Shown here: positions 32,086-41,164 of the stretch, piece after piece | How the letters are laid out: each line of letters opens with the position of its first letter | How positions within the stretch are numbered: position 1 is the first letter of the stretch | Assembly: GCF_900091565.1 (NCBI RefSeq) | Contig: NZ_FMCV01000013.1 | Coordinates: 62,001-126,000, forward strand | Length of the DNA: 64,000 nucleotides | From: Micromonospora marina | GTDB taxonomy: Bacteria; Actinomycetota; Actinomycetes; Mycobacteriales; Micromonosporaceae | Reading direction: 5' to 3' | The notes under the pieces: model-generated | Database searches by the model: none | The model's input: only the letters and a program-made list of their open reading frames with translations | What the model was told of the DNA's origin: nothing | Program-made: the position numbers and the translations under genes

Positions 32086-33191
32086 CCCGGCGCGTGACCG
32101 GCAAGGTGGTGACCCCGACCGGTGTCATCCGGCAGGGTTGCGTGGAGATCGCGGACGGGCGGATCACCGCTGTCGCCGAGTATCCGTCGGTGCGCGACGG
32201 CCACTGGATCGTGCCGGGCTTCGTGGACATGCACACCCACGGCGGCGGCGGGCACACGTTCACCACCGGCGACCCGGAGTCGGCCCGGCAGGCCGCCGCG
32301 TTCCACCGCGGGCACGGCACCACCACACTGCTGGCCAGCCTGGTCAGTTCCCCCTTCGAGCTGATGCGCGACGCCACCGCCGCCTACCGGCCGCTGGTCG
32401 AGTCCGGTGTGCTCGCCGGCATCCACTTCGAGGGTCCGTACCTGTCCGCCGACCGCTGCGGCGCGCAGAACCCGGAGTTCCTGCGCGACCCGTCCACCGC
32501 CGAGCTGAGCGAGCTGGTCGAGCTGGGCGGCGGCGCCGTACGCATGGTCACGATCGCTCCCGAGCGGGACGGCGCCACCAAGGCGATCGAGCTGCTGGTG
32601 TCGCACGGTGTGGTCGCGGCGGTCGGGCACACCGACGCCACCTGGGAGCAGACGCGGGCGGCGGTGGCGGCGGGCGCGAGCGTCGGCACCCACCTGTTCA
32701 ACGGGATGCGCCCGGTGCACCACCGCGAGCCCGGCCCGGTGGTGGCCCTGCTGGAGGCCCCGAACGTGGTGTGCGAGCTGGTCGCCGACGGCGTGCACCT
32801 GCACGACGGCATGCTCGGTTTCGCCACCTCGGTGGCCGGCCCGGAGCGGGCCGCGCTGATCACCGACGCGATGGCCGCCGCCGGGATGCCCGACGGCGAG
32901 TACGAGCTGGGCGGCCAGGCGGTCACCGTGTCCGGCGGTGTGGCCCGGCTGAGCCGCGACGGCGCGATCGCCGGCAGCACGCTCACCATGGACGCGGCGC
33001 TACGGCACGCGGTCGGCGCGGGTGTGGCCCTGCCGGACGCCTGCCGGATGGTCGCCACCACCCCGGCCCGCGCGATCGGCCTGGGCGACCGGGTGGGCGC
33101 GCTGGTCACCGGGCTGCGCGCCGACCTCGTGGTGCTGAACGAGGACCTCAACGTGGTACGGGTGATGCGCGGCGGCGACTGGGTGGAGTGA
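32082..33191 (+). CDS. nagA: N-acetylglucosamine-6-phosphate deacetylase
   Basis: 369 residues of the amidohydrolase superfamily. It shows the 'GFVDMHTHGGGGHTF' strand (HTHGG; NagA has HxHG), 'GIHFEGPYLSADRCGAQNP' (metal Glu), 'VAAVGHTDATWEQTRAAVAAGASVGTHLFNGM' (both metal-site histidines), 'LVADGVHLHDG' and the catalytic Asp in 'ALITDAMAAAG'. It removes acetate from GlcNAc-6-phosphate, giving glucosamine-6-phosphate for the SIS enzyme encoded first in the operon. ATGA overlap with the kinase gene. It converges on the DUF4032 gene with 10 bp between stops. Confidence 0.95.
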   Translation: MTRRVTGKVVTPTGVIRQGCVEIADGRITAVAEYPSVRDGHWIVPGFVDMHTHGGGGHTFTTGDPESARQAAAFHRGHGTTTLLASLVSSPFELMRDATAAYRPLVESGVLAGIHFEGPYLSADRCGAQNPEFLRDPSTAELSELVELGGGAVRMVTIAPERDGATKAIELLVSHGVVAAVGHTDATWEQTRAAVAAGASVGTHLFNGMRPVHHREPGPVVALLEAPNVVCELVADGVHLHDGMLGFATSVAGPERAALITDAMAAAGMPDGEYELGGQAVTVSGGVARLSRDGAIAGSTLTMDAALRHAVGAGVALPDACRMVATTPARAIGLGDRVGALVTGLRADLVVLNEDLNVVRVMRGGDWVE

Positions 33192-33201
33192 CCCGCAGGC
33201 G

Positions 33202-34410
33202 TCAGGTGGTGGGCATCTCGACGCCGAGCACCGCCTGCTCGTCCGGGCGGTGCACCAGCACGTCGGCCAGGTACGACTGCACCGCCTGGCGCATCCCGAC
33301 GTCCCGCCCGGCCTGCTCGGAGAGCAGCCACTTGTGCTCGATGATCTGGGCGAACAGTTCCTGCGGCTCCAGCTTGTTGCGCAGGTGCCCCGGGACGGCC
33401 CGGACCACCGGCTCGAAGACCTCGGTCAGCCAGCGGTGCGCCGCCTGCTGCTCGTCGGTCAGGTCGCTCTCCAGCCGGTAGGCGTCCAGGTCGTTGAGGA
33501 GCTTGCGGGCCTGGTTCTCCTCGGCGTCCAGGCCGGTCAGGCGCAGCAGCCGCCGGGTGTGGTAGCCCGCGTCGACCACCTTCGGCCGGACCAGGTAGCG
33601 CCCGTCGTCGACTGTGGACATGGCCACCTCGGCCACGTCGAAGCCCAGCTCGTTGAGGCGGCGGATGCGGCGTTCGATGTCGTGCCGGGCGGCACGCTCG
33701 ACCTGCTGCTCGTAGGTGATCTCGTGCCAGAGCCGCTCGTAGCGCCGCACTACCTCCTCGCAGACCACCTCCGGGTCGATGGACTCGTGCAGCAGGCCGG
33801 CGGCCTGGAGGTCGAGTGCCTCGCCGAAGATGTTGACCCGGGCGATCTCCAGGTCCTCGCCGCGCTGGCCGTTCGACAGCGACGGGTGCAGCGCGCCGGT
33901 CTCGGCGTCGACCAGGTACGCGGCGAAGGCGCCCGCGTCCCGCCGGAACAGCGTGTTCGACAGCGAGCAGTCGCCCCAGAAGAAGCCGGTCAGGTGCATC
34001 CGGACGATGAGCGCGGCCAGCGCGTCGAGCAGCCGGTTCATCGTCTCCGGTCGCAGCGTGTTGGAGAACAGCGCCCGGTAGGGCAGCGAGAACTGGAGGT
34101 GCCGGGTGATCAGCACCGGGTCCAGGGGCTCGCCGTCGTCGGTCTGCCGGTCGGCGACGATCGCGATGGCCTCGACCGACGGGAAGTCGATCCGCTCCAG
34201 CGCCCGCAGCAGGTCGTACTCCCGTTCGGCGACCCGCTCGCCGGTCTCCTTCACCGCGTAGACGTACCCGCCGAGCCGGACGAACCGCACGACGTGCCGG
34301 GAGATGCCCTGCGGCAGCGCCACCAGGTGTTCGGCAGGCCACTGCTCCAACGGGGTCGACCAGGGGAGGTCGAGCAGCGACGGGTCGACGAGAGCCGAGG
34401 TGATCCGCAC
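33202..34410 (-). CDS. DUF4032 domain protein with kinase-like N-terminal region
   Basis: 402 residues. The N-terminal 200 have a small-kinase-like look ('GYVYAVKETGERVAEREYDLLRALER', 'LTGFFWGDCSLSNTLFRRDAGAFAAYLVDAETG'), with H/GDxxxxNxL and VDxET in the places of catalytic and metal-binding residues, similar to LPS-kinase-like proteins. The C-terminal part is the DUF4032 domain ('EEVVRRYERLWHEITYEQQVERAARHDIERRIRRLNELGFDVAEV'). The GTG at 34410 (VRITSALVDPSLLDL) is chosen; the long upstream extension has no domain match. Widespread in actinobacteria, function unknown to me. Confidence 0.85.
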   Translation of the reverse strand: MRITSALVDPSLLDLPWSTPLEQWPAEHLVALPQGISRHVVRFVRLGGYVYAVKETGERVAEREYDLLRALERIDFPSVEAIAIVADRQTDDGEPLDPVLITRHLQFSLPYRALFSNTLRPETMNRLLDALAALIVRMHLTGFFWGDCSLSNTLFRRDAGAFAAYLVDAETGALHPSLSNGQRGEDLEIARVNIFGEALDLQAAGLLHESIDPEVVCEEVVRRYERLWHEITYEQQVERAARHDIERRIRRLNELGFDVAEVAMSTVDDGRYLVRPKVVDAGYHTRRLLRLTGLDAEENQARKLLNDLDAYRLESDLTDEQQAAHRWLTEVFEPVVRAVPGHLRNKLEPQELFAQIIEHKWLLSEQAGRDVGMRQAVQSYLADVLVHRPDEQAVLGVEMPTT

Positions 34411-34520
34411 GGCAACCAGTGTGACCGCTGACCCCGCGCCGCGCCTCCCTTCGTGGCTGGGCACACAGCGGCCGATGCCCGCGCCGGTCGGCCGCCGCCG
34501 GCGGCCGGTAGCGTGGTCGC

Positions 34521-35288
34521 GTGCGTCAGACCTCGGGGGTACGCGGTGACCTGCGGTTGCGGCCGGTCCGGCCGGCCGGGTGGTGGTTCGACGGGCTGCT
34601 GCTCGCAGCGGTGGTGGCGCTGACCGTCGCGCTCGCCTCGGGTCACCTGTTCGGCCTGGACCGGGCGGTCGCCGACTGGTCCGAGGAGAACCGCCCGACC
34701 GCCGCCCGCTGGGTCGCCATGACGCTGAACCTGCTCGGCCAGGGCACCCCGTTGACGCTGCTCGCGGCCGGGCTGGGCGTGCTGCTGGCGCTGCGGTTGC
34801 GCTCGGTGCGGCCCCTGCTGCCACCGGTGGCCGGGTTCGTGCTCACGTTCTTCACGATCGGCCCGCTGAAGGTGTGGACGGCCCGCCCGGCGCCGAGCGC
34901 CTCGGTCAAGGAGCCGTTCCTGTCGCCGGAGCAGACGCTGCCGCTGTTCCAGCACGACCTGCCGGTCCGTTTCGCGCAGTCGTACCCGTCCGGGCACGTC
35001 GCCAACGCGATCGTCTGGTACGGCGTACTGGCCCTGCTGCTGGCCCCGCTCGTGCGCACGGTCGGCCGTACCGTGCCGCCCCGGCTGGTCACAGTCGTCC
35101 GGGTGGTGCCCCCGGCGGTGGTCTTCTGCACCACCGTCTACCTGGGCTGGCACTGGCTGACCGACTCGGTCGCCGGGCTGTTGCTCGGCCTGCTGCTGGA
35201 CCGCCTGTTGCGCCGGGTGCCCTGGAACAGTCTGCCGCTGCCGGCGCGGCTGGGCGGCTGGGCCCGCCCGGCGGAGGGGCTCGGCTAG
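34521..35288 (+). CDS. PAP2-family membrane phosphatase
   Basis: 255 residues with five or six TM helices. The three phosphatase motifs are present: 'KVWTARPAP' (KxxxxxRP), 'SYPSGHVAN' (PSGH) and 'YLGWHWLTDSVAG' (SR/WHxxxD type). The enzyme would dephosphorylate a lipid phosphate such as phosphatidic acid or undecaprenyl pyrophosphate at the outer face of the membrane. GTG start at 34521. It is 87 bp before the chitinase gene on the same strand, but the palindrome between them suggests separate transcription. Confidence 0.9.
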   Translation: MRQTSGVRGDLRLRPVRPAGWWFDGLLLAAVVALTVALASGHLFGLDRAVADWSEENRPTAARWVAMTLNLLGQGTPLTLLAAGLGVLLALRLRSVRPLLPPVAGFVLTFFTIGPLKVWTARPAPSASVKEPFLSPEQTLPLFQHDLPVRFAQSYPSGHVANAIVWYGVLALLLAPLVRTVGRTVPPRLVTVVRVVPPAVVFCTTVYLGWHWLTDSVAGLLLGLLLDRLLRRVPWNSLPLPARLGGWARPAEGLG

Positions 35289-35326
35289 AAAATCCGCCTC
35301 TTGTCTCGGCGTATCGACGCCGGTAT

Positions 35327-35363
35327 ACATTTAGCAATCTTAACAGTTAAGTTTGTTAAATGT
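35327..35363 (+). promoter_or_regulatory. 37-bp AT-rich palindrome in front of the chitinase gene
   Basis: ACATTTAGCAATCTTAAC, one central A, then GTTAAGTTTGTTAAATGT: the arms pair at 16 of 18 positions. The patch is strikingly AT-rich against a background of very high GC. It ends 1 base before AGGAGG, the ribosome-binding site of the chitinase, so a bound regulator would block promoter and translation start together. It does not resemble the DasR site of Streptomyces. Confidence 0.65.
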
Positions 35364-35374
35364 AGGAGGTGCTC

Positions 35375-37927
35375 GTGCTGACGAGACGAATCAGCCACTG
35401 GCTGTCGACCGGCGCCGCCGGTCTGCTGACCGCGACGATGGCGGTGGTCGTGGCCGCCCCGGACGCAAGGTCGGCCGCCGCCGACGACGAGGCGTGCCGG
35501 CCCGACGGGCTCTACCGCACGCCCGGAGTCTCGGTGCCCTACTGCACCGTCTACGACACCGCGGGCCGGGAGAAGATGGGCGCGGACCACACCCGCCGGA
35601 TCATCGGCTACTTCACCAGCTGGCGGACCGGCCGCAACGGCGCCCCGGCCTACCTGGTGAACCAGATCCCCTGGCAGAAGGTCACCCACATCAACTACGC
35701 GTTCGCCCACGTCGACGGCGGCAACCGCATCTCCGTGGGCAACCCCGGCGCCGCGGACAACCCGGCGACGAACATGACCTGGCCCGGCGTCGCCGGTGCC
35801 GAGATGGACCCGGCCCTGCCGTACACCGGGCACTTCAACCTGCTCAACAAGTACAAGAAGCAGAACCCCGGCGTCCGTACGCTGATCAGCGTCGGCGGCT
35901 GGGCCGAGACCGGCGGCTTCATCGACGACAGCGGCAACCGCGTCGACTCCGGCGGCTTCTACCGGATGACCACCACCGGCACCAACACGGTGAACACCGC
36001 CGGCATCAACACGTTCGCCGACTCGGTGGTGACGTTCCTGCGCACGTACGGCTTCGACGGGGTCGACATCGACTACGAGTACCCCACCTCCAACAACAAG
36101 GCCGGCAACCCGCTCGACTTCGCCCAGGCCGACGCCAAGCGGGCCGGTCTCAACGCCTCGTACCAGGTGCTGATGCGCACGTTGCGAGAGAAGCTCGACC
36201 GTGCCGCCGCCACCGACGGCAAGCACTACCTGCTCACCGTGGCCGCGCCCGCGTCCGGTTGGCTGCTGCGCGGGATGGAGTCCTACCAGGCGTTGCAGTA
36301 CCTCGACTACGTCAACGCGATGTCCTACGACCTGCACGGCGCGTGGAACCACTTCGTCGGGCCGAACGCGGCGCTCTACGACAACGGCGACGACGCCGAA
36401 CTGGCCGCCGGCGGCGTGTACGGCGCGTACTCCGGCATCGGCTACCTGAACACCGACTGGGCGTACCACTACTTCCGGGGCGCGCTGCCCAGCGGCCGGG
36501 TGAACATCGGCGTGCCCTACTACACCCGGGGCTGGCAGGGCGTCACCGGCGGCACCAACGGCCTGTGGGGGCGGGCGGCGCTGCCCGACCAGACCAAGTG
36601 CCCGGCCGGCACCGGCAGCTCGATCGGCTCCACCACCCCCTGCGGCAACGGCGCGGTCGGCATCGACAACCTCTGGCACGACCTCGACACCGCCGGCAAC
36701 GAGGTGCCTGGCGGTGCCAACCCGATGTGGCACGCGAAGAACCTCCAGGCCGGCGTCACCGGCGACTACCTGACCGGATACGGCCTCACCCCGGCCACCG
36801 ACCCGGCCGACCGGATCAGCGGCAGCTACACCCGGAACTACTCGGCAGCGCTGGTCGCGCCCTGGCTGTGGAACGCGGAGAAGAAGGTCTTCCTCTCCAC
36901 CGAGGACGACCAGTCACTCGCCGCCAAGGCCGACTACGTCACGGCCAAGGGCCTCGGCGGCGTGATGATCTGGGAACTCGCCGGCGACTACGCCTACGAC
37001 TCCGCCAAGGGCCAGTACGGCATGGGCGACACGCTGACCACGCTGCTCTACGACCGGCTGAAGGCCGCACCGGCGTACGGCGCCCGCAAGGCGGGCATCA
37101 CCATGCCCACCCGGACGCTCGACGTGGCGGTCGGCATGGGCGGCTTCGCGCTCGGCGACAACAACTACCCGATCAACCCCGAGCTGCGGCTGACCAACAA
37201 CACCGGTGCACCGATCCCGGCCGGCGCGCAGCTCGAGTTCGACTATCCCACCACCACCCCGGCCACACTCAGCCAGCAGTCCGGCTGGGCGCTCACCACC
37301 GTCACCACCGGCCACACCGGCAGCAACGTCGGCGGACTGAAGGGCGACCACAACCGGGTACGCCTCACCGTGCCGGCCGCGATCGCGCCCGGCTCGTACG
37401 CCGAGGTGACGCTCAACTACCAGCTCCCGATCTCCGGCCCGGCCAACTTCACGCTCGCCTTCGGCGGCCAGACGTACGCGCTGACCGGGGACTGGGCACG
37501 TGGTGGCGAGGTGGTCACGCCGTCGCCCAGCCCGAGCGGTTCCGTCCCGCCCGGCGGGAGCACCTGCACCGCGCCGGCCTGGTCGGCGGCCACCGCGTAC
37601 TCCGGCGGGGCAACCGTCTCGCACGCCGGACGGACCTGGAACGCGAAGTGGTGGACCCAGGGCGAGACGCCGGGCAGCGCCACGGTCTGGGCCGACCAGG
37701 GCGCCTGCACGGGCTCCCCGGCACCGACCACCTCCCCGACGCCCACCGGCTCGCCGTCACCCACAGGTGGTTCGTGTGCCGCGCCGGCCTGGGCCGCGGG
37801 AACCGCCTACCCCGGAGGTGCTGTGGTGTCCCACGGCGGACACCGGTGGACCGCGCGGTGGTGGACCCAGCAAGACGTGCCCGGGACCAACAGCCAGGGC
37901 GTGTGGACCGACAACGGGCCCTGCTGA
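35375..37927 (+). CDS. Secreted GH18 chitinase with two C-terminal chitin-binding modules
   Basis: 850 residues. A signal peptide (first about 37 residues, ending near 'AAPDARSAAA') is followed by a large GH18 barrel with 'THINYAFAHVDGG', 'TLISVGGWAETGG' and the catalytic D-x-x-D-x-D-x-E in 'GFDGVDIDYEYP' (acid Glu about 234). After the barrel comes a beta-sandwich ('LDVAVGMGGFALGDNNYPINPELRLTNNTG'). Two CBM5/12-type modules close the protein ('CTAPAWSAATAYSGGATVSH' and 'CAAPAWAAGTAYPGGAVVSH'), joined by Pro/Ser/Thr linkers. It cuts chitin outside the cell, feeding the amino-sugar operon at 30-33 kb. The GTG at 35375 is 5 bases after AGGAGG; the GTG at 35369 overlaps that site. Confidence 0.95.
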   Translation: MLTRRISHWLSTGAAGLLTATMAVVVAAPDARSAAADDEACRPDGLYRTPGVSVPYCTVYDTAGREKMGADHTRRIIGYFTSWRTGRNGAPAYLVNQIPWQKVTHINYAFAHVDGGNRISVGNPGAADNPATNMTWPGVAGAEMDPALPYTGHFNLLNKYKKQNPGVRTLISVGGWAETGGFIDDSGNRVDSGGFYRMTTTGTNTVNTAGINTFADSVVTFLRTYGFDGVDIDYEYPTSNNKAGNPLDFAQADAKRAGLNASYQVLMRTLREKLDRAAATDGKHYLLTVAAPASGWLLRGMESYQALQYLDYVNAMSYDLHGAWNHFVGPNAALYDNGDDAELAAGGVYGAYSGIGYLNTDWAYHYFRGALPSGRVNIGVPYYTRGWQGVTGGTNGLWGRAALPDQTKCPAGTGSSIGSTTPCGNGAVGIDNLWHDLDTAGNEVPGGANPMWHAKNLQAGVTGDYLTGYGLTPATDPADRISGSYTRNYSAALVAPWLWNAEKKVFLSTEDDQSLAAKADYVTAKGLGGVMIWELAGDYAYDSAKGQYGMGDTLTTLLYDRLKAAPAYGARKAGITMPTRTLDVAVGMGGFALGDNNYPINPELRLTNNTGAPIPAGAQLEFDYPTTTPATLSQQSGWALTTVTTGHTGSNVGGLKGDHNRVRLTVPAAIAPGSYAEVTLNYQLPISGPANFTLAFGGQTYALTGDWARGGEVVTPSPSPSGSVPPGGSTCTAPAWSAATAYSGGATVSHAGRTWNAKWWTQGETPGSATVWADQGACTGSPAPTTSPTPTGSPSPTGGSCAAPAWAAGTAYPGGAVVSHGGHRWTARWWTQQDVPGTNSQGVWTDNGPC

Positions 37928-37937
37928 ACCCGCTCCC

Positions 37938-37969
37938 GGTGCCGCCGGCGGAATCCCGCCGGCGGCACC
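37938..37969 (+). terminator. Terminator of the chitinase gene
   Basis: GGTGCCGCCGGCGG and CCGCCGGCGGCACC pair perfectly over 14 bp with the loop AATC, 10 bp after the stop codon. There is no T-run, as is common here. Confidence 0.75.
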
Positions 37970-38005
37970 TGCCGTTCACCCGAGCGCCCTGGCTAGGCTG
38001 CCGGA

Positions 38006-39241
38006 GTGGAACGGCTGGCACGGCGACTCGGCGTACGCGATGCGGTGGTCATCGGTCTGGGCTCGATGCTCGGCGCGGGCGTGTTCGTCGTCTTCGCCCC
38101 GGCCGCCGCGGCGGCCGGCGGCACCGGACTGCTCGTCGCACTGGCGGTCGCCGGCTTCGTCGCCTACTGCAACGCGACCAGCTCGGCCCGGCTCGCCGCC
38201 CGCTACCCCGAGTCCGGCGGCACCTACGTCTACGGCCGGGAACGGCTGCACCCGTTCGCCGGCTTCCTCGCCGGCTGGGGATTCGTGGTGGGCAAGACCG
38301 CGAGCTGCGCGGCGATGGCGCTGACCGTCGGGACGTACCTGTGGCCGGGGCAGGCGCGGCTCGTCGCGGTCCTCGCCGTGGCGGCGGTGACAGCGGTGAA
38401 CCTGCGCGGCATCGGCAAGACCGCCACCGCCACCCGGGTGCTCGCCGTGGTGGTGCTGACGGTGCTCGCCGTCGCCGTGACCGGCGCGCCGCAGGTGACC
38501 GCCGACCGGCTCACCGACCCGGCCGGCATCGGCGCGGGTGGCGTACTGACCGCCGCCGGGCTGCTGTTCTTCGCCTTCGCCGGGTACGCACGGATCGCCA
38601 CGCTGGGCGAGGAGGTACGCGACCCGGAACGCACCATCCCCCGGGCGGTGCCGGTCGCGCTCGGCGCGGTGCTGGCGATCTACCTGACGCTGGCGGTGGT
38701 CGCACTCGGCGTACTCGGTGCCGACCGGCTGGCGTCCACCGACGCTCCGCTGGTCGAGGTGGTGACCGCCGCCGGACACCCGGGGCTGGCCTGGCTGGTC
38801 CGGGCCGGCGCGACAGTCGCCGTGACCGGGGTGCTGCTGTCCCTGCTGCCGGGCGTCGGCCGGACCACGCTGGCGATGGCCCGCCGACGGGACCTGCCCG
38901 GCGCGCTCGCGGCGGTCCATCCGCGCCACCGGGTGCCGCACCGCGCCGAACTCGCGGTGGCCGCCGTGGTCGCCGTCGTGGTGGCCGTCGGCGACATCCG
39001 GGGCGCGATCGGCTTCTCCAGCTGCACCGTGCTGGTCTACTACGCGATCACCAACGCGTCGGCGCTGACGCTCGGCGCCGACCCGGACCGGCGCGTCCCG
39101 GTACGGCTGCTCGCCGCGCTGGGGCTGGCCGGCTGCCTGGTGCTGGCGGTCAACCTGCCGCTGCCGAGCGTGCTCGCCGGGTTCGGCGTGCTCGCCCTCG
39201 GCGCGCTCGGGTACGCCGTCCGCCGCCGTCACCAGGCCTGA
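38006..39241 (+). CDS. APC-family amino acid transporter
   Basis: 411 residues with about 12 TM helices. The APC start 'GVRDAVVIGLGSMLGAGVFVVFAPAAAAAG' holds the GSMxGAGVF substrate-binding motif, and 'LAARYPESGGTYVYGRERLHPFAGFLAGWGFVVGK' is the conserved second block. 'FFAFAGYARIATLGEEVRDPERTIPRAV' is the usual TM6 region with the acidic residue. It likely imports or exchanges an amino acid or amine by proton symport. It is shorter than the usual 450-500 residues, as many actinobacterial members are. GTG start at 38006. No pathway neighbours show its substrate. Confidence 0.88.
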   Translation: MERLARRLGVRDAVVIGLGSMLGAGVFVVFAPAAAAAGGTGLLVALAVAGFVAYCNATSSARLAARYPESGGTYVYGRERLHPFAGFLAGWGFVVGKTASCAAMALTVGTYLWPGQARLVAVLAVAAVTAVNLRGIGKTATATRVLAVVVLTVLAVAVTGAPQVTADRLTDPAGIGAGGVLTAAGLLFFAFAGYARIATLGEEVRDPERTIPRAVPVALGAVLAIYLTLAVVALGVLGADRLASTDAPLVEVVTAAGHPGLAWLVRAGATVAVTGVLLSLLPGVGRTTLAMARRRDLPGALAAVHPRHRVPHRAELAVAAVVAVVVAVGDIRGAIGFSSCTVLVYYAITNASALTLGADPDRRVPVRLLAALGLAGCLVLAVNLPLPSVLAGFGVLALGALGYAVRRRHQA

Positions 39242-39289
39242 GGCGGCCCGGCCGCGCTCGACACGCGTCCCCCGGTCGCCCCGGTCCCG

Positions 39290-41077
39290 TCACTCCTGCG
39301 GGCGGCGCGGGGCGGGCGGGCCGCCCGCAGGAGCCTGCGGCGGCGCGGGTGTGGTCTCCCGGAGCAGGGCGGTCAGCCCGGCCCGCCGGGCCACCACAGT
39401 CAGCCGGTCACCGGCCTGGACCACCATCCGCGGGTCGGCCGACCAGTCCGCCTTCTGGTTCGGCCGGGCGTGCGCGAGCAGGCGTACCTCGCCGGGCCGC
39501 GCCACCGCACCGAGCGGACGCCCGTCCAGCGGGGAACCGGCCACCACCGGCACCTCGGTGACCAGCAGCGCGTGCCGGTCGACCGGGATGGTGGCGACCA
39601 CCGCGCGATCCAGCAGGGCCGCCGCGAAGGCCGGTGCGGCCAGATAGGACACGCTGCGCGAGATGCCGATGCCGAACGCCTGCTGGATCCGCTCGGCGAA
39701 GTCGCCGTCGAACAGCCGCAGCACCACGCGCAGATCCGGGTCGAGAGACCGGGCGATCAGCGCGGCCCGCAGGTTCGTCCCGTCGTCGGTGGAAACCACC
39801 ACGAGAGCCTGGCAGGTGTCCACCGAGGCGTACCGGAGCGTCTCCTCCCGGCCCGCGTCCCCCACGATCAGCGGCACCCCCAGCCGGTGCGCCAGCGCGG
39901 CACCGCGCGCGTCCGGGTTCCTGTCGATCGCCACCACCTCGACGCCGAAGTCGTGCAACTGCGCCATCACCCGGGTGCCGATGTTGCCCAGCCCGACCAT
40001 CACCACGTGCCCCGAGCGGTTCGGCTGGACCCGGCCCGCGTGCAGCGCCAGCCGGGCGTTGACGACGCCGTCGACCACCGCGGCCGTGATCAGCGGGATC
40101 AGCGCCAGCCCGGCCAGGTTGAGCACCACCTGCATCACCTGGGCCGCGACCGGCTTGTTGACGTCCGGATCCTGGCCGGTGAGCGTGGTGACCAGGGTCA
40201 GGTAGACCGCCTCGCTCCAGCTCACGTCAGCGGCCCGCGCGTTGAGCCAGCCCAACGCCGCAATCACCCCGAGCAGCACCAGCACCGCGATACCGATCTT
40301 CCGGGTGGCGAAGTGGCGGACCGCGCGCAGCAGGACAGCGACCGGCTGCCGGCGACGCCGCGCCCGTACCAGCCGCCGCGCGGCGACCTCGGTGCCCGCC
40401 GGCCGACCGGTCGCCTCGGCCAGCACCACGTCGGCCGCCGCCTCGTCCGCGGGCAGCACCCGGACCAGGTCCGGATCGGTGGTGACGGCCAGCCCGCAGA
40501 CCACGTCCTGCGGGCGCACGTCGTCACGGCGGGCCACGTACAGCGTGCGCCCGCCGTGCCGGAAGTGGGTCGGCGCCACCTCGCCCAGCGCGGCGGCGAC
40601 GAAGGCCGGGGCGGCGATCGAGGCGTCGGAGAGCACCGCCGAGTCGGGGAAGAGCTGCCGCAGCCCGTCCGCCAGGTTGGTGTTGAACATCCGCACCACC
40701 AGGCGCAGCCGCGACTCGACCTCCTGGGCGCAGAGCGCGGCGTGCATGTTGCCCACGTCGTCCTGGTGCAGCAGGGCCAGCCCGGCCGCGCCGGCCAGCC
40801 CGGCCCGGCGGAACGCGGCCTCGTCGAGGCGCTCCGCCGTGACCACGCGTACCCCGGGCACGTCCCGCCCGTCTGGGCCCTCGGACCGGCGGCGGCCCGG
40901 CACCACGAGCGTGACCCGCACCTGGCCGTCGGCGCTGTCGGTGGCGAGCAGCGACCGGACCACCCAGTAGGCGAGCGGGTCGGAGCCGCAGACCACGTAG
41001 TGGGGACGTTCGTCACCGTTCATCCGGAGCCGCCAGCCGGTCGCGCGGCGCGCGCGGTCGCGCAGTGGCTCGGCCAT
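39290..41077 (-). CDS. Double-RCK (TrkA-N) ion-channel-like protein with non-canonical pore
   Basis: 595 residues: a first Rossmann RCK domain ('YVVCGSDPLAYWVVRSLLA'), a basic linker, a short membrane part with two TMs ('IGIAVLVLLGVIAALGWL' and 'VMQVVLNLAGLALIPLITAAVV') and a pore-like loop. A second RCK follows ('GHVVMVGLGNIGTRVMAQLHDFGVEVVAIDRNPDA'), then a TrkA-C domain. The loop reads 'YLTLVTTLTGQDPD' where potassium channels have TVGYGD, so its selectivity is doubtful. The architecture matches TrkA-N/ion-channel proteins of actinobacteria. ATG at 41023 (MNGDERPHYVVCG) is a possible later start. Confidence 0.85.
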   Translation of the reverse strand: MAEPLRDRARRATGWRLRMNGDERPHYVVCGSDPLAYWVVRSLLATDSADGQVRVTLVVPGRRRSEGPDGRDVPGVRVVTAERLDEAAFRRAGLAGAAGLALLHQDDVGNMHAALCAQEVESRLRLVVRMFNTNLADGLRQLFPDSAVLSDASIAAPAFVAAALGEVAPTHFRHGGRTLYVARRDDVRPQDVVCGLAVTTDPDLVRVLPADEAAADVVLAEATGRPAGTEVAARRLVRARRRRQPVAVLLRAVRHFATRKIGIAVLVLLGVIAALGWLNARAADVSWSEAVYLTLVTTLTGQDPDVNKPVAAQVMQVVLNLAGLALIPLITAAVVDGVVNARLALHAGRVQPNRSGHVVMVGLGNIGTRVMAQLHDFGVEVVAIDRNPDARGAALAHRLGVPLIVGDAGREETLRYASVDTCQALVVVSTDDGTNLRAALIARSLDPDLRVVLRLFDGDFAERIQQAFGIGISRSVSYLAAPAFAAALLDRAVVATIPVDRHALLVTEVPVVAGSPLDGRPLGAVARPGEVRLLAHARPNQKADWSADPRMVVQAGDRLTVVARRAGLTALLRETTPAPPQAPAGGPPAPRRPQE

Positions 41078-41164
41078 GCCCGGATCGTAGTCAGCCGCTC
41101 GCGACGTGCGCAGCCCCGGCGATCATGAACGCATGGTGGGGCCGGGTCCGGGTAGAGCACCGGT

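Noticed and set aside
35353..39561. 1402-codon plus-strand frame across the chitinase and transporter genes
   Set aside because: Arg/Pro-rich translation with no domains; the chitinase and APC transporter frames cover the same DNA with clear motifs.
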